The position numbers were made by a program, and so were the translations under genes. The notes beneath the pieces are model-generated. The model ran no database searches. It was given only the letters and a program-made list of their open reading frames with translations, and was not told the DNA's origin. Source: Streptomyces rugosispiralis (GTDB lineage Bacteria > Actinomycetota > Actinomycetes > Streptomycetales > Streptomycetaceae). From it: a DNA stretch of 64,000 bases. How positions within the stretch are numbered: position 1 is the first letter of the stretch; each line of letters starts with the position of its first letter. Below are positions 53,188-61,646 of the stretch, piece by piece. The DNA is taken from NCBI RefSeq assembly GCF_024505145.1, contig NZ_JANIAA010000004.1, positions 186,001 to 250,000 on the forward strand. Reading direction: 5' to 3'.

Positions 53188-53494
53188 ATTCGGACAACGC
53201 GCCGTGCCCCGTCGGGTCACCTTCCGGACGCCGGTCTCACCCGCATCGGCGTGGTGTCGCACATGTCAGCGACTGCCGGGTGGCCTGGCCCGGCGGCGCC
53301 ACGGCGGCCCGCCCGGACGAGACCGGGCCGTTCCTCTTTTCGCCCCGCGAAATGAAAAGCATTGCCGCATTCATAAGGCCCATTCGCCGCCGGGGCGAGA
53401 GTTTATTGATAACCGTGTCCATTGCCGCCTTTGGCGAATTCCGCTCGGGCCTGTTTCAATTGCGCTGTCCCGAAGACGATCCGAGGAGGAGTCG

Positions 53495-54493
53495 GTGGGA
53501 GCTCATGCGCACGGACCCGACGAGGGGCACGGCAGGCCTGGCCACGGCGGCCACACCCACGGGGTGGCGGAGAACGCCGACCGCCGGTGGCTGACCCTCG
53601 CCCTCGCGCTGATCAGCGGCTTCATGGCGGTGGAGGTCATCGTCGGGATCGTCGCCCGCTCCGTGGCGCTGTTGTCCGACGCGGCCCATATGCTCACCGA
53701 CGCCGCCTCGATCGTTCTCGCCCTCATCGCGATCCGGCTCTCGGCGCGCCCCGCGCGTGGCGGATACACCTATGGGCTCAAGCGGTCGGAAATTCTTTCC
53801 GCCCAGGCCAATGGGCTTTCCCTGCTGCTGCTCGGCGCCTATCTCGGCTATGAGAGTGTGGGGCGGCTGATCGATCCGCCCGAGGTGACCGGTGGTCTGG
53901 TGCTGATCACCGCGCTGGCCGGTGTGGTGGTGAATCTCGCGGCCGCGTGGTGCATGTCGAAGGCGAACCGCTCCTCGCTCAATGTCGAGGGCGCCTTCCA
54001 GCATGTGCTCAACGATCTCTATGCCTTCATCGCCACCGCGATCGCGGGACTGGTGGTGGTGACGACGGGCTTCGCCCGGGCCGACGCGATCGCCGGTCTG
54101 CTGGTGGTGCTCCTCATGATCAAGGCGGGCGTGGAACTGCTGCGGGCCTCCGGCCGGGTGCTGCTCGAGGCCGCGCCCGCCGGTGTCGAGCCCGATGAGG
54201 TGGGCGGCCGGCTGGTCGCCCATGGGCTGGTGGCCGAGGTGCACGATCTGCATGTCTGGCAGATCACCTCGGGCGAGGTCTCGCTCTCCGCCCATGTCCT
54301 GGTGGCGGCGGGCGGTGACTGCCACGCCGTCCGGGAGGACCTGGAGGCGGTGTTGAGTAGCGAGTACGGGATCACCCACACCACGCTGCAGGTGGATCAT
54401 CTGGACGAGCCCGCCGCGCGGGGGCGTGTCGACGGGGAGCACTGTCCGACCGCCCACGGTCCGGTGCACCGGGCCGCGTCGTACGGCCACTGA
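53495..54493 (+). CDS. Cation diffusion facilitator (CDF) metal exporter, CzcD/ZitB-like
   Basis: 332 residues from GTG after GAGGAGGAG. The N-terminus is His-rich (HAHGPDEGHGRPGHGGHTHG). Six transmembrane helices cover residues 29-220. The metal site is formed by SDAAHMLTDA in helix 2 and HVLNDLYAF in helix 5. The cytosolic C-terminal domain has VHDLHVWQITSGEVSLSAHV, the CDF dimer/metal-sensing fold. It exports zinc, or cobalt and cadmium, by proton exchange. Position next to the cobalt-using cobN is suggestive of cobalt, but family members mainly handle zinc. Confidence 0.9.
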   Translation: MGAHAHGPDEGHGRPGHGGHTHGVAENADRRWLTLALALISGFMAVEVIVGIVARSVALLSDAAHMLTDAASIVLALIAIRLSARPARGGYTYGLKRSEILSAQANGLSLLLLGAYLGYESVGRLIDPPEVTGGLVLITALAGVVVNLAAAWCMSKANRSSLNVEGAFQHVLNDLYAFIATAIAGLVVVTTGFARADAIAGLLVVLLMIKAGVELLRASGRVLLEAAPAGVEPDEVGGRLVAHGLVAEVHDLHVWQITSGEVSLSAHVLVAAGGDCHAVREDLEAVLSSEYGITHTTLQVDHLDEPAARGRVDGEHCPTAHGPVHRAASYGH

Positions 54494-54528
54494 GCGGGGG
54501 TCCGGGAACGGCCGGCGGGTCGGCCGGG

Positions 54529-54657
54529 TCAGGCCGCGGCGGGGGCGGCGGACGGCCTGAAGGCGGCGGTCAGAAGCGTCTTCGCGAGCTGGGCGACCAA
54601 CGCCTCCAGCGCGATCTGGGCCAGCTTGACCAGGACGGTCGTGAGAATGTCGGCCAT
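54529..54657 (-). CDS. Small amphipathic helical peptide (42 aa)
   Basis: A 42-codon ORF (MADILTTVLVKL, AQIALEALVAQLAKTLLTAA, FRPSAAPAAA). GTGAGGT lies 5-6 bases before ATG, a convincing ribosome site. Residues 2-33 would form a single amphipathic helix with hydrophobic Leu/Ile/Val on one face and Lys12, Glu19, Gln23 and Lys26 on the other. This resembles phenol-soluble-modulin or leaderless bacteriocin-like peptides in general form only. The Ala/Pro tail is disordered. It lies just downstream of the large P-type ATPase gene on the same strand, separated by a hairpin. Function unknown. Confidence 0.72.
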   Translation of the reverse strand: MADILTTVLVKLAQIALEALVAQLAKTLLTAAFRPSAAPAAA

Positions 54658-54672
54658 GAGTACCTCACTGGA

Positions 54673-54712
54673 TGGAACACGAGTGGAAGCGAGGCATCCG
54701 CTTCCGGTTCCA
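54673..54712 (-). terminator. Interrupted hairpin between P-type ATPase and small peptide genes
   Basis: TGGAAC/GTTCCA outer arms and GGAAGCG/CGCTTCC inner arms around AGGCATC. It lies immediately upstream of the peptide's ribosome site. It may be a partial terminator of the ATPase mRNA or a structured leader for the peptide. Confidence 0.5.
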
Positions 54713-54824
54713 TAGCCTGACCCGGGCCGGAAAGCGGGCGGCGCACACCGGGTAAGCGTCCGGTTAACGGACGGAAAGTTCTGGGTGAGAAACGCCCGGG
54801 ATATCCCCTTCCCGGGCTCCATCC

Positions 54825-57800
54825 TCAGACCGCGAGCGGCACCCGCCGGGGGAACAGCAGCCGCGGCGCCACGGCCGCCCCCACGGTGGCGGCGGCCGAG
54901 CAGCCACCGACGATCGACCAGGCCATCGGGCCCAGCGGCGTACAGCCGAAGAAGTGGCTGACCACCGGCGTCTCCACGATGGCGAACAGCGTGGCCGCGG
55001 AGGCGACACTGGTGATCAGCACCAGGGGGCTGTGCCAGTCGGTCAGATACGTCTGGCCCAGCTGGGTGCCGACCAGCGCCGCGAGCCCCATGGTGCTCGC
55101 CCGCCGGGGCCGCCCGGTCATCCGCCCGCACTGCCAGGCCGCCGCGGCGCCCAGCGCTGTGGCACTGCCGCGCACCGCGAGGATACGGCCCAGATCCGAG
55201 CCGAACAGCGCGGACGACGGGCCGCCGACCAGCGGGTCCTCACCGGACTTGTGCTCCCGGGCCCGGGCCAGGGCCACCGCGAGCGCGGGCAGCATGTCGG
55301 TCAGCAGATTCACCAGCAGCAGCTGACGGGTGCCCAGCGGCGCCCGCCCGGCCACCGCCGCGCCCAGGAGGGTGAAGGCGACCTCGCCCGCGTTCCCGCC
55401 GACCAGGATCGCCACCGCGTCGCGCACACTGCGCCACAGCGCCCTGCCCTCCCGCAGCGCGTCGAGGATCCGGGTCGGGTCCGAGTCGGTGAGCACCAGG
55501 TCCGCCGCCGCGCGGGCCGAGGCCGAGCCGTGGGCGGACAGCCCGATGCCGATGTCCGCGAGGCGGATGGCGGCCGCGTCGTTCACCCCGTCCCCGGTCA
55601 TGGCCACCACCTGCCCGGCCTGCCGCAGCGCCTGGACGATGCGGACCTTGTGCTCGGGGGAGACCCGGGCGAAGACGGTGGTACGGGCGATCCGCTCGAC
55701 CCGCTCGCCCTCGGGCAGGGTGTCCAGCTCCGCCCCGGTGAGCACCGGCTCGGCGTCCGGGATGCCCAGCTCCCGGGCGATGGCGACCGCCGTGGTCGGA
55801 TGGTCGCCGGTGACCATGGTGACGCGTACCCCGGCGTCCGTCAGCCGCTTGACGGTCTCGGCCGCGCCCGGCCGGGTGGTGTCGGCGATGGCGATGAAGC
55901 CCAGCAGGGTGAGGTCCCGGGCGATCTCGGCCACCTCCGCCGTCGGCGTGTCGGACGCGGCGGGCCGGGTCTCGGCCACCGCAAGCACCCGTAGCCCGTC
56001 CGAGGCCAGCGAGTACAGCAGGCGCTCGGTGGCGCGCCGCCGCTCCGGGGTCAGCGGCACGGTGTCGTCCGCCGCCCCCGGGCTCAGGGCGTAGGCGCAC
56101 CGGGCGAGCACGATCTCGGGCGCGCCCTTGACGGCCAGGTGCGGGCGCCCGGACCACGTGCCCAGACACGCCGAGAATCCCCGGCTGGCCTCGAAGGGCA
56201 GCTCGGACACCGGACGCCAGGTGCCGTCGCCGTCGCAGTGCGCCGCCGCGGCGTCGATGACGGCCTGGTCGGTGGCGTGGGCCAGGGCCCGCCCGCCGTC
56301 CGGCTCGGGACACGCCCGGGCCGCCGTGCGCAGCAGCCGCTTGCCCAGCGCACCGCGGGCCGGCAGCTCCTGGTCGTACCCGGCGACCCGGGCCACGGCC
56401 AGCCGGCCCTCGGTCAGCGTGCCGGTCTTGTCGAAGCAGACGACGTCCACCCGGCCCAGGGCCTCCAGCACCCGCGCCGAGCGCGTCAGCACCCCGCGGT
56501 GCGAGAGCCGGCGCGCCGCGGCGGACTGCGCCACGGTGGCCACCAGCGGCAGCCCCTCGGGCACGGCGGCCACCGCGATGGCCACTCCGGTGGACAGCGC
56601 CTCGCGGACCGGCACCCCGTGCAGCAGCCCCAGCAGGGTGACGGCGGCGCCGCCCAGGCCGGTGGCGGGCAGCGCGACCTTGGTGAGCGCGGCCAGCCGG
56701 CCCTCGATCCCGATGGGCGCGGTGGCGCGCCCGGCCAGTTCGGCGGCGCGCCCGGCCTCGGTCTGCGCCCCGGCGGCCACGACCACGGCGTATCCGGTTC
56801 CGGCGAGCACCGTGCAGCCCTGGTAGAGCATGCAGGACCGGTCCGCCAGGTCGGCGCCCGGCGTGGCGGCCGGGTCCTTGGCGACCGGCCCCGACTCGCC
56901 GGTCAGCCCGGCCTCGTCCAGCTCCAGCCGGTCGCTCACCAGCAGCCGGGCATCGGCCGGTACGACGTCCGAGGGCCGCAGTGCGACGATGTCCCCGACC
57001 CGGAGCTCCTCGGCGGCCACCGTGTGCACCGGGGCGGTGGTCAGCCCCGCGAAGAACACCTCACGGTCCGCCGTCACCCCGTCCGCCAGGGACATCGCGG
57101 GCGCCCAGTCGACCAGCCGGCCGTTCATCCGCTCGCTCAGCAGCAGTCCGCGCAGCGAGCGCTCGGCCCGGAGCCGCTGTGCGCCGCTGATCACCGCGTT
57201 GCCCGCCATCACGCTGACGACGAGGAAGGAGTCCACCCCGGATCCCACCGCCGCGGAGGCCGCCGCGCCGAGCGCCAGCACCGGGGTGAGCGGATCGTGC
57301 AGCTCCTCGCGCACCGCGTGCACCAGCGAGACGGTGTTCCGGGTCAGGGCCGCGAACCGGGCGGAGGCGGACGCCGCGGCACCGGGCGCCCCGGCCCGTA
57401 CGACCGTCCCGGCGGCCCACAGCGCCCCGGAGGTCCGCGCCGCGCCCGGGGCCCCGGGGCCCGCGCCGCGCGACGCGCCCGAGCCGTCGGGCAGCTCCGT
57501 CCCGTTCTCCCGGAACGCGCTCAGCACGCTCAGGGTCTCCCGCGCCCCCAGGGCGTGCCAGTTGCCGCGGACGCGGGGCGCCGGGGCCGGGCGGCGCTCC
57601 ACCCGGCGCGCCGCGCCGATCCCGCCGAGCATGGCGAGGAACGCCGCGCTGTACACCGGGGAGGTGGCGAGCCCGGCCACCGCGGGCCGGGTGCCCGCCG
57701 CGGCGATGAGCGCGCCGAGCGCGGATCCGCCCATCGACAGCCGGGCCGACCGCCGGCTGACCGAACGCGCGTCCTCCAGGGCCCGCAGGACACGCCAGGC

Positions 57801-59432
57801 GTGGAGCAGCCCGGGGCCGCAGAGCAGATCGGCCGACCAGCACACCCGGCCCGCACCGCGCGCCGTGATGGCCACGCCGAGATCCGCCGCGCCCAGCGCC
57901 TCGTCGTCCTCGCCGCTGATCACCAGCACGCCGTGGTCCTCGATCTGCAGCCGGCGCACCGTGTCGGGGAGCGACGCGCCGAGGGGAAGCAGCTCATCGG
58001 CCCATGGCGCGATCTCGTCCGTGCTGGCGTGGCTGGTGAGCACCAGGCGCCGCGCACCGGAGCGGGCCGCCGCCACCAGGGCGTCGGCCAGCGGGTCGAG
58101 TTCGCAGCCGATCCGGATCCGGGCCTGCCGCCGGCCGTCCTCGCCGTGCAGATCCGCGGTCAGGGCCGGCGCGCTCGCCGGGAGCGCCGCGGGGAGCCCG
58201 GGGGGCCGCTCCAGCCGCCACGGGCCGCGCGTCCAGGGCCCCTCACCGGACAGCTCCCGCAGCGTGCGGCGGTCCAGGACGGACTGCGCGGCGCTCCACG
58301 CCTCGGCCTCCCCCAGGTCGCCCACGGTGGTGACCGCCAGCAGCCGCGGCCGTCCGGTACACAGCACCCGCGCGTCGATCAGCACCGCCGACACGCGGTC
58401 CAGCAGCCGCAGCGCGGTGCCGTCCATGGGCACCACGCCGTCGCGTGCCAGCACATCGCCCAGCCGGGCGGCGAACGCCTCCCGTCCCATGGCGGCCGCC
58501 TTCGGCACCGTGGCCAGCAGCGCCTTGGCGGACTGCTCGAGGTCGCGGGTCCACGCCAGCAGCCCGCCCACACCGGACAGCGAGGCCAGCGAGGTGCGGT
58601 CGACACAGGTCTCCACCGGCCCGGAAGGCAACGGCCTGGGCCGGCGGGTGGGCGGGTGCGAGTGCGCCGGCAGCCCTTCGCCGTCCGCCACCAACTCGGG
58701 CTCCCGGCGCTGCCATACGACCTGCCGGCCGCGGATCTCGGCGAGTTGCAGCACACGCTGCAGCGCGTCCAGGGCGAGCGGGGCCTCACCCCTGGTCAGG
58801 GCGTGCACCACGGCGTTCGACACGCCGATCAGGGTGTCGGCCTGGGCACGGCCCAGCCGGGACTCCAGCAGACCGCGCACCCGCGGCTGGAGCTCCGCCA
58901 GCACGGTCGGGATCCGCAGCGCGGGGGAGAGGGCGGGCCGCATCGCCACCCGCCGGATCGTGGCCGTCATCAGCCCCAGGCAGTCGGCGGCGAGCGCGGC
59001 CGCGGCCAGCGTCGCCGGAGCGGAGGCGAACGGCGGTTGCGGACGGCCCGCCGGGAAGGTGTCCGCGTCCGTCCCATGGGCCTCCTCGACGCGCTCGACC
59101 ACCTCCAGCACGTCGTCGGGACCGAGCCGGTCCTCGTCGAAGTCGACCAGGACCTGGCCCAGCGCCGCGTTCACCCCGGCCCAGTTGACGCCCGCCAGCC
59201 GTCGCAGCGCGCCCTCCAGCTCCTGGACCAGCCGCTCATGGCCCTCGCCGTGGCCCGTCAGCCCGCGTACCTCCACATGAGCCCGGCCCGCCCGCGCCCA
59301 CACCCTCCGCCCGGTGCGCCGGTCGCCGGTGTCCCGCAGGACGTCGGTGATGTCCGCGAGCCGCATCCGCAGACCGTTCATTCCGCGGGACGGTGCGGAG
59401 ACGAGGCCCGTGAGCGTAGTGATGGGCAGCAA
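54825..59432 (-). CDS. Giant P-type ATPase, CtpH/CtpI-like
   Basis: 1535 residues, starting TTG after GAGGGGAGAG; about twice the length of normal P-type pumps. The first 650 residues are an N-terminal extension with HMA-like segments (LVQELEGALRRLAGVNWAGV) and a degenerate HAD-like half. The pump core follows: DEAGLTGESGPVAKD (TGES), CFDKTGTLTEG with phosphorylated Asp1001, VKGAPEIVL, and MVTGDHPTTA and MTGDGVNDAAAIRLADIGIG for the P-domain. Domain order matches mycobacterial CtpH and CtpI. The ion is unknown; the CPx metal motif in TM6 was not seen, and the sequence looks nearer to P2/Ca-type pumps. Confidence 0.88.
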   Translation of the reverse strand: MLPITTLTGLVSAPSRGMNGLRMRLADITDVLRDTGDRRTGRRVWARAGRAHVEVRGLTGHGEGHERLVQELEGALRRLAGVNWAGVNAALGQVLVDFDEDRLGPDDVLEVVERVEEAHGTDADTFPAGRPQPPFASAPATLAAAALAADCLGLMTATIRRVAMRPALSPALRIPTVLAELQPRVRGLLESRLGRAQADTLIGVSNAVVHALTRGEAPLALDALQRVLQLAEIRGRQVVWQRREPELVADGEGLPAHSHPPTRRPRPLPSGPVETCVDRTSLASLSGVGGLLAWTRDLEQSAKALLATVPKAAAMGREAFAARLGDVLARDGVVPMDGTALRLLDRVSAVLIDARVLCTGRPRLLAVTTVGDLGEAEAWSAAQSVLDRRTLRELSGEGPWTRGPWRLERPPGLPAALPASAPALTADLHGEDGRRQARIRIGCELDPLADALVAAARSGARRLVLTSHASTDEIAPWADELLPLGASLPDTVRRLQIEDHGVLVISGEDDEALGAADLGVAITARGAGRVCWSADLLCGPGLLHAWRVLRALEDARSVSRRSARLSMGGSALGALIAAAGTRPAVAGLATSPVYSAAFLAMLGGIGAARRVERRPAPAPRVRGNWHALGARETLSVLSAFRENGTELPDGSGASRGAGPGAPGAARTSGALWAAGTVVRAGAPGAAASASARFAALTRNTVSLVHAVREELHDPLTPVLALGAAASAAVGSGVDSFLVVSVMAGNAVISGAQRLRAERSLRGLLLSERMNGRLVDWAPAMSLADGVTADREVFFAGLTTAPVHTVAAEELRVGDIVALRPSDVVPADARLLVSDRLELDEAGLTGESGPVAKDPAATPGADLADRSCMLYQGCTVLAGTGYAVVVAAGAQTEAGRAAELAGRATAPIGIEGRLAALTKVALPATGLGGAAVTLLGLLHGVPVREALSTGVAIAVAAVPEGLPLVATVAQSAAARRLSHRGVLTRSARVLEALGRVDVVCFDKTGTLTEGRLAVARVAGYDQELPARGALGKRLLRTAARACPEPDGGRALAHATDQAVIDAAAAHCDGDGTWRPVSELPFEASRGFSACLGTWSGRPHLAVKGAPEIVLARCAYALSPGAADDTVPLTPERRRATERLLYSLASDGLRVLAVAETRPAASDTPTAEVAEIARDLTLLGFIAIADTTRPGAAETVKRLTDAGVRVTMVTGDHPTTAVAIARELGIPDAEPVLTGAELDTLPEGERVERIARTTVFARVSPEHKVRIVQALRQAGQVVAMTGDGVNDAAAIRLADIGIGLSAHGSASARAAADLVLTDSDPTRILDALREGRALWRSVRDAVAILVGGNAGEVAFTLLGAAVAGRAPLGTRQLLLVNLLTDMLPALAVALARAREHKSGEDPLVGGPSSALFGSDLGRILAVRGSATALGAAAAWQCGRMTGRPRRASTMGLAALVGTQLGQTYLTDWHSPLVLITSVASAATLFAIVETPVVSHFFGCTPLGPMAWSIVGGCSAAATVGAAVAPRLLFPRRVPLAV

Positions 59433-59537
59433 GGGCTGCTCTCCCCTCGGTCCTGATATGCCGGGATCCTTAAATCGGCCTATGCTTACCTAATTCCGTC
59501 ATAAAGTAATCAAAAGGACGTCCGGTAGGAGGAAGGC
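59433..59537. promoter_or_regulatory. Divergent promoter region of the P-type ATPase and small membrane protein
   Basis: A 105-base AT-rich gap. It contains TTAAATCGG, TATGCTTACCTAAT and CATAAAGTAATCAAAA, giving plausible -35/-10 elements for both directions. TTAGGTAAG read on the minus strand (about 59484-59492) equals half of an iron-box (DmdR/IdeR-type) site, without the second half. Confidence 0.5.
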
Positions 59538-59858
59538 GTGAGCGCAGCGACCACATCCAAGACGACCGACACCCGGAAGACGGGCGCGACTTCGGGGAAG
59601 AAGGGCGACCGCACGGTCACCTTCACCGTCCCCCGTGCCGCCATGGCCACGGCGAACGTCGCCACGATGCCGATCAGGACCGCACGGCGGGTCCTGCCCG
59701 CCAAGGGCGGGCTGCCGCTCTACCTCGGCCTCGGTGCGATGGGCCTCGCCGGAGTCCTGGAATGGCCGATCGCGCTGGGCGTCGGCGTCGGGTACGCCGT
59801 GCTGCGCAACCCCCCGCCGGGCGCCGAGACCCCGAACGCGAAGGGCGCCGCCGCCTGA
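59538..59858 (+). CDS. Small membrane-associated protein, unknown function
   Basis: 106 residues from GTG with TAGGAGGAAGGC directly upstream. Residues 1-30 are Thr/Lys-rich. Residues 35-60 form a basic helix (TVPRAAMATANVATMPIRTA then RRVLPAK). Residues 62-90 contain one or two hydrophobic segments (LPLYLGLGAMGLAGVLEWPI and ALGVGVGYAVL). It is divergent from the CtpH-like ATPase, and similar small proteins beside CtpH/CtpI-type pumps suggest a pump partner. This is inference; no family was recognised. Confidence 0.72.
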   Translation: MSAATTSKTTDTRKTGATSGKKGDRTVTFTVPRAAMATANVATMPIRTARRVLPAKGGLPLYLGLGAMGLAGVLEWPIALGVGVGYAVLRNPPPGAETPNAKGAAA

Positions 59859-59899
59859 GCCCGGACCACACGGCCGCCGGGACCCCGGCCCGCCCGGTA

Positions 59900-61384
59900 T
59901 CACGCCCCTGACGAGCCGCGATCCTCCAGCCTGACCGGCGGCAGGAACTCGCTCAGCAGGGTGCGGTGCCACCAGGCCCCGGTGGCCCGCCGCTCCGCCC
60001 GGGTGGTGAAGCGGTAGAGATACAGCCGTGCGCGCAGATGGGTGGGCGGCGTCCCCGGGAACGGATTGGCACGCAGCAGCTTCACCGTCGCCCGGTCGTT
60101 GACCAGCAGCTTGCCGATCAGCGGGGTGAACCAGGACCCGGCGTAGCCCGGTGAGAGCCCCGCGAACCACATCATCCAGTCCAGCCGCAGGTGGTACGGG
60201 GCGTACTGGCGCGGCAACCGGCGCACATCGCCCGGCTTGCCCCGGAACTCGTAGTCCTGCCAGACCGTGTCCGGGGTGAGGACCGCGTCGTCGGTGCCCT
60301 GGATCACCACCTCCTGCCGACTGCGGTTGACGCTGCCGAACGCCCCGTAGGTGTTGACCAGGTGCACCGGATTGAACGAGAAGTTCATCAGCTGACGGCC
60401 CGACAGCAGATTGCGGGCCGGCCAGTAGCTGAGCACCAGCACCAGGGCGGTGGCGGCCAGCACCACCACCTCGTACCAGACCGGGGGAGCGGCGAGGTCC
60501 GGCGGTCCGGGCAGCCCCAGCACCTCGGCGGCCCGGCGGCCGTCGACCGCCGAGAACGCCAGCAGGATCGTCAGCCAGTTGAGCCAGGAGAAGTTCCCGG
60601 AGGCCACCAGCCACAGCTGGGTGACCACGACGATCCCCGCGGCCACGCTCGCGACCGGCTGCGGGGTGAACAGCACGACGGGCACGATCAGCTGCGCCAC
60701 ATGGTTGGCCGCCACCTCCACCCGGTGCAGCGGCTTCGGCAGATGGTGGAAGTACCAGCTGAGCGGCCCCGGCATCGGCTGGGTCTCATGGTGGTAGTAC
60801 AGGCAGGTCAGGTCCCGCCAGCAGCGGTCCCCGCGGATCTTGATCAGCCCCGCGCCGAACTCCACCCGGAACAGCAGCCAGCGCGTCAGCCACAGGATGA
60901 GCACGGGCGGCGCGGTGCGCTCATTGCCCAGGAACACGGCGAGGAACCCCGACTCCAGCAGCAGGGACTCCCAGCCGAAGCCGTACCACACCTGCCCCAC
61001 GTTGACGATCGACAGATACAGCAGCCACAGGGCCAGCCACGCCACCATCGCCACCGCCAGCGGCGCCCGGTCCGCCGCACCCACCAGCAGCGCGGCCGAG
61101 AGCGCGGCACCCAGCCAGGCGCAGCGGACGAAGAACCGGTCGGAGTAGTGCAGATGGAACAGGCTGGGCGCGCGGCGGAACGGCACCCGGTCCAGGAAGC
61201 GCGGCACCGGCGTCAGCCCCCGCTCGCCGAGCAGCGCCCGCCCCTGCCGGGCCGCCACCAGAAAGGCGATCAGATAGACGGCGGCCAGCCCCCGTTGGAA
61301 GACCAGCCGGCTCAGCCAGTAGTCGGATGAGGTGAACCACTCCATGGGGACCGCTCCCTGGGCCGGTGCGTCTTCGGCCTGCAT
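59900..61384 (-). CDS. Lipase maturation factor (LMF1-like) membrane protein
   Basis: 494 residues starting MQAEDAPAQ; a second Met at residue 14 is possible. Multiple transmembrane helices cover residues 30-340. The LMF signature is KIRGDRCWRDLTCLYYHHET, followed by QPMPGPLSWYFHHLP and later NSFN-like NFSFNPVHLVNTYGAFGSVN. The C-terminal soluble domain has WQDYEFRGKPGDVRRLPRQY with APYHLRLDWMMWF. Eukaryotic LMF1 folds lipases in the ER. Bacterial homologues are of unknown role, probably in membrane or secretory lipid enzymes. Monocistronic, convergent with the small membrane protein gene. Confidence 0.85.
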   Translation of the reverse strand: MQAEDAPAQGAVPMEWFTSSDYWLSRLVFQRGLAAVYLIAFLVAARQGRALLGERGLTPVPRFLDRVPFRRAPSLFHLHYSDRFFVRCAWLGAALSAALLVGAADRAPLAVAMVAWLALWLLYLSIVNVGQVWYGFGWESLLLESGFLAVFLGNERTAPPVLILWLTRWLLFRVEFGAGLIKIRGDRCWRDLTCLYYHHETQPMPGPLSWYFHHLPKPLHRVEVAANHVAQLIVPVVLFTPQPVASVAAGIVVVTQLWLVASGNFSWLNWLTILLAFSAVDGRRAAEVLGLPGPPDLAAPPVWYEVVVLAATALVLVLSYWPARNLLSGRQLMNFSFNPVHLVNTYGAFGSVNRSRQEVVIQGTDDAVLTPDTVWQDYEFRGKPGDVRRLPRQYAPYHLRLDWMMWFAGLSPGYAGSWFTPLIGKLLVNDRATVKLLRANPFPGTPPTHLRARLYLYRFTTRAERRATGAWWHRTLLSEFLPPVRLEDRGSSGA

Positions 61385-61547
61385 GTATCCGGTACCACCT
61401 GCGACGGGTGCCCGTCATGCGCCGGGTCATACGGCGGACCGGGTTCATTCGGTAGGGGGCCTAGGGGGGGTGACGGGTTAGGGGTTATCCGTGCCGTGCC
61501 CGGTCCGTAGCGTCGAAGCCCGGCATGGATCCGGAGGGAACCACCCA

Positions 61548-61646
61548 ATGCTTCTTCTCGAGCACCGCCGCACCCCGCGAACAGCGACGACAGCGATGGC
61601 ACCGGTGACGGCGGCGGTGGCCGCGCGGGCCGGGAGATCCAGATGA
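61548..61646 (+). CDS. Short upstream ORF coupled to the ketosynthase gene (32 aa)
   Basis: 32 codons (MLLLEHRRTPRTATTAMAPV, then TAAVAARAGRSR) with GGAGGG eight bases before the ATG. The stop TGA overlaps the ATG of the ketosynthase in ATGA. The peptide has no recognised domain and is Ala/Arg/Thr-rich. A role as a translation-coupling or attenuation leader is possible, but it may also be a chance ORF. Confidence 0.4.
   Translation: MLLLEHRRTPRTATTAMAPVTAAVAARAGRSR

Larger units (their letters stand above)
52855..53494. other. 640-base interval before the cation exporter
   Basis: It holds a tandem repeat (52874-52911), one possible leftward small gene (52921-53187) and a clearly AT-richer stretch at about 53340-53460 (run of AATGAAAAGCATT and TTTATTGATAACC). 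The latter probably contains the exporter promoter. No other supportable feature was seen. Confidence 0.6.

Noticed and set aside
53350..53376. Zur-like box before the CDF gene
   Set aside because: AATGAAAAGCATTGCC has only weak resemblance to the Streptomyces Zur consensus and poor symmetry; not listed as a feature.
53237..53422. Leftward 61-codon ORF before the CDF gene
   Set aside because: No ribosome site, composition unlike its neighbours, and it would lie across the probable promoter region.
56139..59456. 1105-codon open frame opposite the P-type ATPase
   Set aside because: The minus strand carries DKTGT, TGES and GDGVND motifs of the pump; the plus frame is Gly/Gln/Arg-rich without domain evidence.
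59480..59500. Iron box (DmdR/IdeR)
   Set aside because: Only one half-site TTAGGTAAG matches; the second half does not.
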